Source: Sorex araneus
Lineage: Eukaryota; Chordata; Mammalia; Eulipotyphla; Soricidae
Direction: 5' to 3'
NCBI RefSeq assembly: GCF_027595985.1
Contig: NC_073313.1
Location: 101,729,552 to 101,793,551 of the forward strand
DNA length: 64,000 nt
This document shows positions 34,045 through 45,773 of the stretch, one piece after another (positions within the stretch are counted from its first letter, which is position 1; every line of letters begins with the position of its first letter). The position numbers were made by a program, and so were the translations under genes. The notes under the pieces were generated by a model that was given only the letters and a program-made list of their open reading frames with translations, was not told the origin of the DNA and ran no database searches.

Positions 34045-35090
34045 CATCTAAGTTTCAATGGCAACTATCTTCCTTAAAAAATGATTTTTAAAACTTTTGC
34101 AGGTTGTTTGCAGGGATTATAGTGTGCATTGTGGAGTATTTTTGGTAATCTGGATAAAACTGTGAAATAAGTCCATTTAAAATGGATTTATTTATGGGCA
34201 CATCTTTTCACATCTATTTTCAGGGGATTTATATTCTATACAAAAATCTCAGATAACAAGACTCAGTGTCAGGATTATATTGTTTGTAAATATTTGCTTT
34301 AAATAAACACTGCCCATACCTGCTTACAAATTCAGTTGCACCTTCATATTTTTAAAAATTATTGAAAGTCATATATATTTCTGTTTTACCCCTCTAATTT
34401 TCTCTTAAAATTTTTCACCTGATTTGAAATACATCATTAAATTAGTCACCATGACGAGTATATTAGGTTGAATAATGTGTTCCTAGTATGCTTTTATGGT
34501 CCCCTAAATTCATTACATTTATTTGTTTTATGTGCAGATTTTTTTATAAAGAAGGATTTTAATGTACCCTACAATTTACACAACCATACATTTATCTAAG
34601 GATAGTCTGAACAGACTTTGTTCTGATGACATATAGTTTGTGTTATTTTCTCTTCCAGCTGCTTGCCAATTTCCAGACATTTAGAACTGTTTGTTAAATA
34701 CAAATACATTTCTTCACCTAAATTATAATAGGTATTATTACAAACTCCAAGAATAAAGTGTCTGTTTTATTTTTCTTTATGTCTATTCACAGTTTAGCAC
34801 AGTGGCACACAAAAGGTGCTCAAAAATTGTGTGTGGAATTTATAATGGGCACTAAAACTTGTTAATTTGGAGAAAGACAAATGTTTTCAAAAGTCATTTA
34901 ATCATTCTAATTTTGCAAGCTCCTTTGCTGCTCATATTTTTTCTGAGTCATGTGATAACTCTTCACTACCTCCTGTTGAATTGCAACTATAGTGACAGGT
35001 ATCCCAGTAGAGGAAAGCCAGTCAAAACATTTTTGGAGTACAATTTTTAACTCAAAGACAGAAATTGCACTGAATTTCTATTGAAAACCG
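34045..35090. other. Unique DNA with a possible L2/MIR scrap
   Basis: TTAGCACAGTGGCACACAAAAGG at 34793-34815, continuing GTGCTCAAAAATTG, resembles the 'GCACAGTGCCTGGCACATAGTAGGTGCTCAATAAA' motif of ancient L2/MIR ends. Nothing else is recognised. Confidence 0.4.
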
Positions 35091-35092
35091 CA

Positions 35093-35215
35093 CATGATAT
35101 TGGCAGAGCACATGCCTAGCATGTGCAAGGTCCTGAGTTCATTCTGTAGCACCACTTGTCTCCGAGCACTGTGGGATAAAGTGTCCAGAGAAGGAGACCT
35201 CTGGGCAACTCCAGA
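35093..35215 (+). repeat. Old SINE
   Basis: GGCAGAGCACATGCCTAGCA, CAAGGTCCTGAGTTCATTCT and CCGAGCACTGTGGGATAAAG: a worn tRNA-type head and part of a body. Confidence 0.55.
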
Positions 35216-35720
35216 GTGGTCCTAGTGGTGATTTTGGTGGCACTATAGACCACAAATCTAGAGTGGATTACAAATATGTTGTTCCTGTAAAGAAACAAAA
35301 TAGTAAAAGAGAATGATAGGTCACAATTATTTATTACCATTTTTCCTTTTAGATGCTTACAAAGTCTTAAATTTAGTTTCCAAGAGAAGGCTAAATATAG
35401 TCTTCCAACATAGAATTTCAGAATTAGAAAAGCCCTTAGAGTCTATATAGTTCACGCTCCGACCCAATATAGGAAATCTTTGACAATATCCCTCTGTAAT
35501 GTCAGAGAGCAGGCTATTTTTGTAGCAAGTCTATTCATTGTTGGAAGTTCTTTAATATTAACACAAATCCTGCTTCCCTGCAATTGCTCTGTATCTGGTC
35601 CTAGTTAAACTGCTATCTCATGGGAAAAGTTTAATTTTCTTCTATATGAACATACTTCACATATTTGATGTCATCGTGTAGAGCTAACAGACATACATTT
35701 ATAAAGCTAACGATAATACA

Positions 35721-35967
35721 TGAATAGATAGCACAGCGGATACGGCGTTTGCCTTGCACACAGCCAACCTGGGTTCGATTCCTCCATCCCTCTCGGAGAG
35801 CTTGGCAAGCTACCAAGAGTATTTTGCCCGCATGGCAGAGCCTGGCAAGCTACCCGTGGCATATTCAATATGCCAAAAACAGTAACAACAAGTCTCACAA
35901 TGGGGACATTACTGGTGCCTGCTCGAGCAAATCAATAAAAAACAGGAAGACAGTGCGACAGTGCTAT
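35721..35967 (+). repeat. Class B SINE
   Basis: Head AGATAGCACAGCGGATACGG, B box GGGTTCGATTCC (perfect), body CTCTCGGAGAGCTTGGCAAG, GCCAAAAACAGTAACAACAA, tail GACAGTGCGACAGTGCT. No A run. TSD not evident. Confidence 0.93.
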
Positions 35968-35969
35968 AT

Positions 35970-37160
35970 GTACTATTGATCTAGCATATAACTCTATATC
36001 AACCTGGACTAGCATGTGATCAGAAAATTTCAAGTATGGAAAAATCTAGAACTTGCAGAATACATATTATATCCATATATTTACCCTTGATCTACCCATC
36101 GAATTTGAGAATTATTCTAAGAATACATTGATGATGAGAACATGGATATGAAATCATGCTGGTAAACATTCTTATATATTTAATCCTGGATGTTCCCTAT
36201 ATAGGGTTAAGAACATAGTTGTTTACTATGTTCCCTTTCATCATCCTACATATACTGAAAAGCAGATGTCATAAAAGTTCTTTTCTAATTGTTACATACT
36301 CCAAATTAGTGGAATCTATGTTCTTGGCTTGTGAGCACGCACGTTCTTGTGCACGTGTGTGTGTATGTGTGTGTGTGTGTGTGTGTTGTCTATGGATATA
36401 AAACCCACCCCATTTAGGCATTTGCTTAAAAAGATTAAGTTAGTATTTCTTAGTGGTTAGAGGAAAGTATAAGAGATAGATCAAAGTGAACTAATAAGCT
36501 TCTGAAATGCAACAGACTTTATTGTGCAAACTGTTTTCTTCATCTTTTCCTCATTACAACTGCACTGGAAAGGTTTACATAATGATTTAGGTGCCAACTG
36601 TGTTAATTTTCCTTGAAAACTAGGAGAACAGTTTCTTAGTGAAAAATATTAAGCAACAAATCAGAGACTCATTGTTCTATATAAGTTGATTAACTATTGC
36701 TGAAAGGCTCTGCCAGAAGGGCAGTACCACATATAATAATGAGCATATCTCTCCCCTATATGACCTTTTGATATTTTGCCCAGAAATGTTGTCAAGTGCT
36801 AGAAATTAGTTATAATGTGGCAAAAGTAACCAACATTAGCTAAACCTTCTGCATTTCCTTAATCTTTTTTCTTTCTGAAAATTGGATATGATGATTTTCC
36901 TCTAGTTTTTACATGTGTGCTATAAAGTGTCCCAGGAGTAAGCAAGGGAAAGAATTTAATTACTAGATTCATTTCAGAAGATCTCAGATAAGGAGAGGGT
37001 AATCAGTGAGGTTATAAAGCAGTAAGAAACCAATAATGCTTTATCTCAACCAGTAGCTTCAATATTTGAAAACCTGAGTCTTGGAGACAGAGTTTTAAAT
37101 TTCGGCCAAAGACTCCTATAGCTCCTTACCTCCCATAATACTGCCAACCAAATATTTCTT
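35970..37160. other. Unique DNA
   Basis: Contains a GT microsatellite at 36352-36387. Nothing else that I can identify. Confidence 0.5.
36352..36387. repeat. (GT)n microsatellite
   Basis: GTGTGTGTGTATGTGTGTGT continuing as pure GT, 36 bases in all. Confidence 0.97.
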
Positions 37161-37172
37161 CAATAAATTTAT

Positions 37173-37427
37173 CACCATCACTGTCATCATCACTGTTATC
37201 CCATTGTTCATCGATTTTGCTCCAGCGGGCACTATTAACATCTCCATTGTGAGACTTGTTACTGTTTTTAGTATATTGCATATGCCACGGGTAGCTTGCC
37301 AGGCTTTGCCAGGTGGGTGAGATACTCTCGGTAGCTTGCCGGGCTCTCCAAGATGGGCGGAGGAATCAAACCTGGGTTGGCTGTGTGCAAGGCAAATGCC
37401 TTACTAGCTGTGTTATCGCTCCAGCCC
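37173..37427 (-). repeat. Class B SINE, perfect 10-base TSD
   Basis: Tail CACCATCACTGTCATCATCA, body GTGAGACTTGTTACTGTTTT, head complement GGAATCAAACCTGGGTTGGC... GTTATCGCTCCAGCCC. ATAAATTTAT at 37163-37172 and 37428-37437. Confidence 0.94.
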
Positions 37428-37439
37428 ATAAATTTATAA

Positions 37440-38960
37440 TGGATTAAAATTATTATATGTTTAGATATGTGCATTATAACCTGAATACATGATATGACTG
37501 AGAACCATAAGTGCCAATTTTGAGTATGGTATAAGTTGTATACGGTGATTCTGTGGAACAATATGCATGTATGTATGTATACATATAAACATATACAATA
37601 GGAAGAATATCTTTTAAGTTTCTAGTCTCATTAGGCTAGGAAAATCATGTACATGGAGGAGTGAAGTAACTTGTGCAAAGTCACAGAGCTGAATCATGGG
37701 TACAGACATAACTAGTTATATAAATATATTTCAAAATCCTATACCAAAACTTATGGAAAAATCATCAAAATAATCACTTCAGGTTTTTATAATAAATTTG
37801 AGACCTAGAATATCTTTTGTCCTCTATTTCATTCCGTTGAGAGATACATACTACACAGGTTTCTATGACAAACCATTATTTTTATGTATGCTGCATAAAA
37901 ATAAGTAAAAATGATATGCAAGGAGACTGCTATTGATTTCCAATTACATCTACATTAGAAATCTCTAATAATCATTAAACAGTGTATAATAGAAAGTTCT
38001 CTTATAATTCTTTATTCTGATTTTTGTGTCCCTGTATTTTATACAATGAAGTTTTGTTGAAATATCCCCTCTTTGCCTCAAGATTTAATTATTCTCCCTT
38101 GGTTTTTTGTTTCTGTTTTTCAATCACTTGCACAAAAATTGAAAAAGCATGTTGTATTTCTCTTTCCCCTTCCTGTTACTCTGCATTAACACAACCATCT
38201 ACTTACCACTACCCACAAATAAATATTCCAAACTTGATAGACACACACAATTCCCTATAAACATATGAACACATATGGGAGATTTGCTTTATTTAACACA
38301 AAATTATATGATGCTATATAAATATCTCTGCATTCCTAGTCAATAGTGTCTTAGAAGTCACTGCAAGTCTGCAAGTTTGATGTCTCTATATTTTTTAAAA
38401 AATACCTTAAAGTATCAGGATGGTGTCATAATAATTCAACTATAGTATTTCCTAATTTCATACATATGATAATGTTGCTGACCCACCCTGTTTATATCTG
38501 TGCTTCAGACTATTTTCAAAATCCCACTTTTCTTACTCCTATTAGCCTAACACATTTCTTCTAGTGCTTGCTTCTAGTTTGTCTTTCATTGCCCTCTAGT
38601 GATTTCTTGTATTTAGGCCTTATTTCTACAAATACTTTGTAAGCTCCTTACAGAAGTACATAAATTCTGTTCAGTATTAGCCACAATAATTAACAGAGTG
38701 TGTTCACAGAGCAAGAATATTTATTTGATAATTTGGCAATGATAAAGTATAAATTTCAGAGCTGTGAGTCAAGGTATGAATAGATGAATCTAAGTCTTTA
38801 AGCTTTCTTTATACTGTCATTTCTGCCAGACATTAATTAATTTCCTAAGCTTAATTCAAAATATATTTTTTCTATGGAGTCATAGTTCTTTGTATTTCTT
38901 GCCCCTATTAAAATGTGTATTTTTATAGATAGTACCACTTATTTTTTGCATTCATTCTAC
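37440..38960. other. Unique DNA
   Basis: A short ATGT repeat lies at 37565-37580. No gene or repeat otherwise recognised. Confidence 0.5.
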
Positions 38961-38966
38961 TGCTGA

Positions 38967-39152
38967 TTCTTTTTTCTTTTTTGGCAGGGGATAGATCCAG
39001 ATCTCAGAGCTTACTACTGGCTCTGTGCTCTGGCATCCCTCATAGAGGGGCTCAGGGTACCGTACAGGATGTCAGGAATTGAACCTTTGTCTGCCACAAA
39101 CAAGGCAAACACCCTACTCTACTACCCTACTGGCTGTTCTATAGCTCTGATA
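38967..39152 (-). repeat. Old class A SINE
   Basis: GAGCTTACTACTGGCTCTGT, GGGGCTCAGGGTACCGTACA, GGAATTGAACCTTTGTCTGC and CTGTTCTATAGCTCTGATAC. A CTACTCTACTACCCTACT stretch is duplicated near the head. Confidence 0.78.
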
Positions 39153-39306
39153 CTTTTAATGCTGATTCTTAAACAGTGATATTGTTTTTTAACAGAATAG
39201 TAAGTCTGCAATTACTGAGAATATATCTCTAAGATATTGAGAAATATGTATAAGCAAGTATCAACTAATATATAAAACCAGCTTATTATTATCTATAAAT
39301 ATTTTT

Positions 39307-39478
39307 CAGGTGAGGACGGTAGAGATACTCAACAGCTGGTGCACATTCTTTGCATTCAGAGTCCCCAGATTGAGTTTTCTCCAACACGTCATGGTATTTT
39401 GAGCACTGCTGAGAATGACCCCTAAGCATAGCTCCAGAAGTAGCGCCTGAGAATTGCTGGGTATGGTCCCAAAACAAC
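39307..39478 (+). repeat. Old class A SINE
   Basis: GACGGTAGAGATACTCAACA (worn A box), AGAGTCCCCAGATTGAGTTT (worn B box), TTGAGCACTGCTGAGAATGA and GAATTGCTGGGTATGGTCCC. Confidence 0.75.
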
Positions 39479-39640
39479 AACATCTTTTCCCCTGGAGAAA
39501 AGGGTAGCACATAGAAAATGTTTAGGAATCCATTACTAACTTGAAATATTGAGGATGAGTAGGGTTATATTTAATAGATTGCAAACCGATATTACTAGGC
39601 TATTAAAGGCTAGGTAATGGTTCTTCACATTTGGTTTTGT

Positions 39641-39825
39641 CTAGACCATTGTTTCTCACTTTCTTACTCTAACCTTGTTTCCTTATTGTGGTCCCCCTGT
39701 TCAGCCAGTTGGACATCTACTCTCATGGCATAGCCTCCAATTGTATACCTACCACCTGTGGCCCTCTTGGAATATTCTGGAGGCTCAAAGAGAGCTTTAT
39801 GGTCCCAATTGAGAAACATTTTCCA
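39641..39825. mobile_element. Candidate hAT-type non-autonomous DNA transposon
   Basis: The ends are inverted: TGTTTCTCACTTTC on the left and, read on the complement, TGTTTCTCAATTGG on the right. The body (GTGGTCCCCCTGTTCAGCC, GGTCCCAATTGAGAAAC) recalls the mammalian hAT relics that begin near GTTCTCAACCT and end GGTTGAGAAC. An ancient relic if correct. The 8-base TSD is not obvious. Confidence 0.45.
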
Positions 39826-40054
39826 CAGCCAAATCAATCAAGCATATATAATACTTCTTCTTAATTTTTTTCTATGGTTATCTAATACATGCACATTAAG
39901 ATACAAGTTGATTGGCATATAAGAAGTACCTGAGTTACCTCTTCTCATCAATCCTATGTATTTAGCTTCACTTTACTCTTCCTTTCCTGATGATGACAAG
40001 GAGGAGAAGCAGCATGAGGAGGACAACAAGGGGGATAGTAATGAAAAATGTAAT

Positions 40055-40195
40055 ATTTCTGATAGTACTAGTGAATGTCTACTGAGTGCTTACTGTATTC
40101 TAGGCACATTCACTCTCAAATTGAAGCTTCACTAAAACCTACACAGTGGGTACCTTTATTCATGACTATATTATAGATCATCAAAATGGTTAAGA
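40055..40195 (+). repeat. Ancient MIR relic
   Basis: AATGTCTACTGAGTGCTTAC, ATTCTAGGCACATTCACTCT and GTGGGTACCTTTATTCATGA follow the MIR core and its GTAGGTAC...TTATT continuation. Confidence 0.7.
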
Positions 40196-40529
40196 AATAT
40201 GAATTATTAAAGGGGGAACTAAGGATATTCAACTAAAATATCATATTCTATCAATACAGCAATAATTCTCAAATATTACGCATGATAATTGCTTTAAATT
40301 TCAAAAAGAAACTCATTTTTTTTCAGAGCCCCAGTAACAGAAAATTAGGGAAATTCAGCAGTGTCCGGTGCCCTGCTTTTTACTCAGGATAGCCTCAGGG
40401 CATGATTCCCCATGAAGTGCTAGGAGTCTCTGCTTCACTCAGCAGCCACACATTTCTTCACCTCTCCATGACTAACAATAAATATACTAAGAAATACTAA
40501 CTGTAGGCATATACCTACAGAAAACACAG

Positions 40530-42147
40530 AAGAAACAACTCCAGATGGAAGTTGTCACAGTTCCGGATAGTAAAGTAGAACCCCACCAGGCTTCATGAGT
40601 GCAGATATTAGTCTGGAAGCCTCAACCAGTAATAATAAGCTATGTATCCTCTATAATAAGGAATTTCGAGAAGAATTGAAGAAAATGAATGAGTAGTTCA
40701 AAGAAACAATGAAATGCACAACCAGTAAAACATGAGTATAAATGAGGAAACTACAAACAGAGATGATAGATCTGAAAAATTTAGCAGGTGAAATGAAAAC
40801 CTTACTGAAATGCCTCAGCAGTAGAGTCAGAACAGCAAAAAACAGAATCAGTGACCTCCAAGATGAGGAGCAGAAAATTTCCAGGCAAGATGGATAAAGG
40901 TCCCAAATAAACCAATGGGTGACAGGAGAATGTTGAGATGAATTCAAGAACTAGATAAAAAAAAACACTTTTGAAATTCATATGGAACAATACCCCACAC
41001 ACAGATAGCTAAAGCAAAAAAAATAGGAAAGAAAAGAAAAATAAAACAAATAGATAAAGCAGTCCTTGGTGAAAAGAAGTTGGGAGGCATCACTTACCCC
41101 AACCTCAAACGGTACTACAAAGCAGTAGTAACTAAAACAGTATGGTATTGGAATAAAGACAGACCCTCAGATCAATGCAAGAAACTTGAATATCCTGAGA
41201 CAGAACCACAGGTATGTTATGAGTTAATCTTTGTCAAAGGTGCAAAACATATGAAGCAAGTAAAGACTTTTTCACAGGTAGTGTTGGGAAAACTGGTCAG
41301 GTACATACAAAAATGTAAACACAGACCATTTTCTAAAATCATACACTAAAATCAAAATGGATTAAAGGCTTGAGTCCATAAAGTGCAAGGAAAACATAGC
41401 AAGAATTCTCTATGACATATAGCTAAAGACATCTTCAAGACTAAAATACCACTGACCAAGTAAGTGGAAGAAAAGATAAACAAATGAGACTACATTAAAC
41501 CTAGAACCTTCTGCACTTCAAAGGCAATGATAACCAGAGTACAAAGACAACACACAAAATTGTAAAAATTATTTATCCAAGATTCATCTAATAAGGGGTT
41601 AATATCCAAGTAATATAAGGCACTGGTAGAACTTTAGATGAGAAAGAAAACACAACCCCATTAAAAATGAAGAGAAGAGATGAACCAAACTTCCCCAAAG
41701 AAGTGCTCTACATTACTAATTATCAGGGAGATGCAAATCAAATCATCTCAGACCACTGAGAGTCACACATCACAAAAATCTACCACTGCTGGCATGGATG
41801 TGGAAGGGACTTTCATTCACTGCTAATGGGAATGCCGATTGGTACAGTCATTCTGAAAAATAATATGTACAGTCCTCAAAAAATCCTAAAAATTGAGCTT
41901 TCGTACCACCCAGCAATACCACTCTTGGGAATATAGCATAGTGACCCCAAATCACAATGCAGAAACGTCATCTGCACTCTTATGTTCATTGCAACACTAT
42001 TAACAAAAGCCAGAATATGGAAATACTACAAGTGCCCAAGAACAGATGACTGGATAAAGAAACTATGATATATTTACACAGTAGAATACTATTCAGTCAC
42101 TAGGAAAAAATGAAGTCACGAAATCTGCTTTATAGAAGTTTATTTAA
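40530..42147 (+). mobile_element. Older L1: ORF1 remnant joined to ORF2 C-terminal part
   Basis: 40660-40960 carries an ORF1-like coding pattern (AATGAGTAGTTCAAAGAAAC, GATAGATCTGAAAAATTTAG, AGAATCAGTGACCTCCAAGA) with stops. From about 40976 the ORF2 region follows directly (GAAATTCATATGGAACAATA, GGGAGGCATCACTTACCCCA, then open frame MGGITYPNLKRYYKAVVTKT at 41080-41349). The endonuclease and most of the reverse transcriptase are therefore missing. ORF2 landmarks continue to about 42147, where a SINE and a younger L1 interrupt it. It resumes at 43463. Confidence 0.8.
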
Positions 42148-42158
42148 AAACTCTGAGT

Positions 42159-42344
42159 ACGGGGACTGGAGCGATAGCACAGCAGTTAGGGTGTTTGCCT
42201 TGCATGCAGCTAACCCGAGTTCGTTTCCCAGAATCCCATATGGTCCCCCGAACACCACCAGAAGTGACTCCTGAGTGCAGAGCCAGGAGTAACTCCTGAG
42301 CATCGTCGGGTGTGACCCAAAAAGTGAGAAAAAAAAACCCACCC
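42159..42344 (+). repeat. Class A SINE, young, perfect 11-base TSD
   Basis: GGGGACTGGAGCGATAGCAC, A box TAGCACAGCAGTTAGGG, B box CGAGTTCGTTTCCC, body CGAACACCACCAGAAGTGAC, tail TGTGACCCAAAAAGTGAGAA plus an A run. AAACTCTGAGT stands at 42148-42158 and 42345-42355. Confidence 0.95.
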
Positions 42345-42356
42345 AAACTCTGAGTG

Positions 42357-43450
42357 GAATATAGAAGACACTAGTTGAATTGTACAAGAAAAAATCCCTC
42401 CAACTAAATGGGGAGAAGAAATGAACAGAAAATTTCTCAAAAAAGTAATGCAAATGAAAAAATACTCTACTTAGCTAATCATTAGTGAGATGCAAATCAG
42501 AACAACGAGATATCATGTCACACCTCAGAGACTGGCACACATTCAAAAGAACAAAAACAGCTAGTATTGGTGTGAATGTGGTGAGAAAAGGCTGCTCTTT
42601 CACTGTTGGTGGGTACGCCGACTGGTCCAGCCATTTTGGAAAGCAATATGGACACTCCTTCAAAAACTAGACTTTGAGCCTCCAGATGACCCCATTATAT
42701 CACTTCTGGGAATATATCCCAAGGGTGAAAAAAAACACAGTAGAAATGACATCTGCATCTGTATGTTTATTGCAGCGCTGTTCACACTAGCCAGAATCTG
42801 GAAACAACCCAAGTGCCTGAGAGCAGACCACTGGTTAAATAAACATCTACATCTACACAATGGTACATCTACATAATTGGTGTGTCTACACAATGGAATA
42901 CTATGCAGCTGTTAGAAGGATTAAGTCATGAAATTTGCTTATAAGTGGATGGTCATGTAAAGCATCATGCTAAGTGAAATGAGTCAGAAAGAGAGGGACA
43001 GACATAGAAAGACTGTACTCATTTGTGGAATATAAAATGGCATAGTGTGAGACTGATCCCTAAGGACAGTAGGTGCAAAGGCCAGGAATATTTCTCCGTG
43101 TTTGGAAGCCTGCCTCATGAGCTGGAGAAGAAGGGAGCTGGAATAGAGAATGAGTCACTAAGTCAGTGATAGTTGAGGGAATCATTCGGGATGGGAGATG
43201 TGTGCTGAAAGTAGATAAAGGACCAAACGTGATAGCCTCTCAGTATCTATATTGCAAATCATAATACCCAAAAGTAGAGAAAGAGAGTATGGGGGAAATT
43301 ATCTGCTACAGAGGCAGGGGGAGGTTTGGGATGAAAGGATGCTTGGGATATTGTTGGTGGAAAATGTGCACTACTGGAGGGATGTGTATTCAATCATTGA
43401 ATGACTGAAAGTCAAACATGAAAGCTTTGTGCCTATAAAAAAATAAATAA
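42357..43450 (+). mobile_element. Younger 5'-truncated L1 inserted in the older L1
   Basis: Begins within ORF2 (AAATGGGGAGAAGAAATGAA, GATATCATGTCACACCTCAG), passes the C-terminus (AAGTGAAATGAGTCAGAAAG, ACTGTACTCATTTGTGGAAT) and ends in the 3' UTR (GTGCACTACTGGAGGGATGT, then TAAAAAAATAAATAAA). AAACTCTGAGTG flanks it at 42345-42356 and 43451-43462. Several indels break the frame (near 42840-42895 the ACATCTACATCTACACAATG stretch is duplicated). Confidence 0.88.
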
Positions 43451-43462
43451 AAACTCTGAGTG

Positions 43463-43960
43463 CCAGAGAAAATATAAGTGGATATAGAAACCATGGCAAT
43501 CCACACAATGAAACAATATACAGCTCTTAAGGAAAATGAAGTCATGAAATTTTCTTATACATGGATGGATGTGGAGAGTTTCATGTGGAGTGAAATCACA
43601 GTCAGAGGACCATAGGCAATTTCACTCATTTGTGGGATAGTAAACAAAACATAGTATGTGAGTAATACCCAAACATAGAAACAAAAGCCAGGAGGATATG
43701 TTGAGATGTTGAGGTAGGGAGCTAGCCACAAATGGGGAGGAAGTGCAGTTAGGACAGAGAAGGGACAGCTATGACAATGATAGTTGTAAGTGGTCACTCA
43801 TTGTGTATTGAAAGGATAGATGCATGATACCTTTTCCTAACAGTGCTGCAAAACTCAGTTCATGATATGAATGATGCCCTTACAGTAACAGTATTGTGAA
43901 ACACAGTCCTAAAAGGAACATAAAAGAGAGTAAAATTGAGCGAGCGAGAGAGAGAAGTAT
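43463..43960 (+). mobile_element. Older L1, 3' continuation
   Basis: Sequence resumes with ACAATGAAACAATATACAGC, GAAGTCATGAAATTTTCTTA and TCACTCATTTGTGGGATAGT, then a divergent 3' UTR (CACAAATGGGGAGGAAGTGC). It belongs with 40530-42147. Confidence 0.75.
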
Positions 43961-44009
43961 AGTGTCTGCCACAAAGGCAGACTGTATCCAGTCATTTGGA
44001 AATAGGGCA

Positions 44010-44300
44010 TTATCACAGGTGTGAACTGATGCTGAGCATTTTTTATGTCTACGGTCCAGGTGTATGTCTTCTTTGGAATAATGTCTTGTTCAACTCCTTT
44101 GCCAATTTTGGAGGGATTGCTTGCTTGTCATTTAATTTGTAATTATGTACATATTTTGTATATTAACTCCTAAGGGGATAGATGTTGTGCAAATATCTTA
44201 CCCCAATTTTCTAGGTTGCTTGTTAGTTTTGTGATAATTTACTTGCTATGTAAAATGTTTTTCAATTTTATATAGTCCAATTTATTTAAAGAATGATCCC
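44010..44300 (-). mobile_element. Old L1 ORF2 fragment, minus strand
   Basis: GTATGTCTTCTTTGGAATAA, ATATTTTGTATATTAACTCC and TTCTAGGTTGCTTGTTAGTT match the complement pattern of L1 ORF2 seen widely in mammals, in the same order. Strongly mutated. Confidence 0.65.
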
Positions 44301-44453
44301 CCTTTCTTTAAGTGCTCTGGGTTTATTTCTGGCTCTTTGCTCAAGGATTACTCCTGGTAGTGCTTGGGGAACTATATGTTCCCAAGGGATTTGAAATGGG
44401 TCAATATTAAGCAAGACAAGTGTCTTAGCCACTGTACTATCTCTTTGATCTCC
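44301..44453 (-). repeat. Old class A SINE
   Basis: TTATTTCTGGCTCTTTGCTC, AAGGATTACTCCTGGTAGTG, GGGGAACTATATGTTCCCAA and CCACTGTACTATCTCTTTG. Confidence 0.8.
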
Positions 44454-44529
44454 TAAAGAGTTACCACTTTTTCTTCAGAAATTACATTTTATTGTTTAGA
44501 CCACTAATGTTATTTTCACCATATTTTTA

Positions 44530-44705
44530 CTTTTTGCTTTTTTTGGGGGGTCACACCCGGCGATGCACAGGGGTTACTCCTGGCTCTGCACTCAGGAATT
44601 ACTCCCGGCGGTGCTCGGGGGACCATATGGGATACTGGGTATCGAACCCAGGTCTGCCTCGTGCAAGGCAAGCGCCCTACCCCGCTGTACTATCAATCCA
44701 GCCCC
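44530..44705 (-). repeat. Class A SINE, young, perfect 14-base TSD
   Basis: T-rich tail, GGGTCACACCCGGCGATGCA, GGTGCTCGGGGGACCATATG, GGTATCGAACCCAGGTCTGC, CCTACCCCGCTGTACTATCA. TCACCATATTTTTA at 44516-44529 and 44706-44719. Confidence 0.95.
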
Positions 44706-45084
44706 TCACCATATTTTTAAAGAGATCTTTGGTTATAGATCTTAACCTTAGAATAAGATTACAGTAGAAGATAATTGTCAAGTCATGCCAGTTTCAACTT
44801 CATATTTATCCCAAATCCAATAATGTTTACCATTTCTACTTTTACAGTCCTTGGAATTGTCCCCTTTAACATGGACTTGTACCCTTTGAGTAAGTATCAC
44901 CCTGAACTGTCTTCCATTATAATACCACCGTAGAATACCTCCCACTAGTTCATCACCCACGAATATCTACCCATAGTATATTACCTAAGAACATACCACT
45001 TGCTGGCACTCCAGAATACTATTACTAGTCTTTTCCCCCAAGAGCATTGCCCATTAGTTCATCATCTGGAACAAGGATGTGTGT

Positions 45085-45166
45085 TGTAACATTGTATGAC
45101 TGAAACTGGATCAAGAAAGCTTGGTAACTATCTCACATGCTTCAATTAAAATAAAATAAAATAAAA
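45085..45166 (+). mobile_element. Very short L1 3' end
   Basis: GTAACATTGTATGACTGAAA, AGAAAGCTTGGTAACTATCT, CACATGCTTCAATTAAAATA, then (AAAAT)n: only the last 60 or so UTR bases with a tail. Confidence 0.7.
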
Positions 45167-45293
45167 TCACACGAAAAGATAATAAACATGAAAATATTAT
45201 GGGTAAGTAAAGTAAATCAAATACTTGATTATAACTTTATTTATAATCAAGTAAAGTACTTATAATCAAGTAAAATTAAGACTATCCCCTTTA

Positions 45294-45468
45294 GGGGCTG
45301 GAGCAATAGCACAGCAGGTAGGGCGTTTGCCTTGCATGTGGCCGACCCGGGTTCAATTCCCATATGGTGCCCTGAGCACCACCAGGAGTAATTTCTGAAT
45401 GCAGAGCCAGGAGTCACCCCTGTGCATCACCAGGTGTGACCCAGAAAGCAAAAAATAAAAAATAAAAA
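45294..45468 (+). repeat. Class A SINE, young, 17-base TSD
   Basis: GGGGCTGGAGCAATAGCACA, B box GGGTTCAATTCC, TGAGCACCACCAGGAGTAAT, GTGTGACCCAGAAAGCAAAA, then an (AAAAAT)n-like tail. Lacks the usual 'cagcat' between the B box and CCCATATGG. TAAGACTATCCCCTTTA (45277-45293) and TAAGACTATGCCCTTTA (45469-45485) match at 16 of 17. Confidence 0.95.
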
Positions 45469-45773
45469 TAAGACTATGCCCTTTAATTTTCCTCTGGTTG
45501 CAACAGAGTTATAGAATACTGTTCTGAAAGCTCACTCAGTAATAGACATCCGAAATATATATATTCAGCAAAATTTGCATAGAGTGACATATTGATTTTT
45601 AATGAGATAGTCTATTTTATTTATTGAGTATCTAATACTGCAGTTATTTTTCTAGTTCTTGAGGACTCAGAGAAAAAGGAATCATGAAAATATTGTAGTG
45701 TGGAGAGAAAAAAAATCTACATTTATAAAATAATTGATTTACATATTTCTCTAATGCCCTATGTGAAATTAGA

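Noticed and set aside
35721..35800. Possible tRNA gene (good A and B boxes)
   Set aside because: It cannot form a tRNA cloverleaf with matching acceptor ends and runs on into the SINE body; it is the head of a class B SINE.
40651..41002. Membrane-protein-like frame on the minus strand
   Set aside because: It is the complement of an L1 ORF1 remnant; the hydrophobic look follows from reading the Lys/Glu-rich coding strand backwards.
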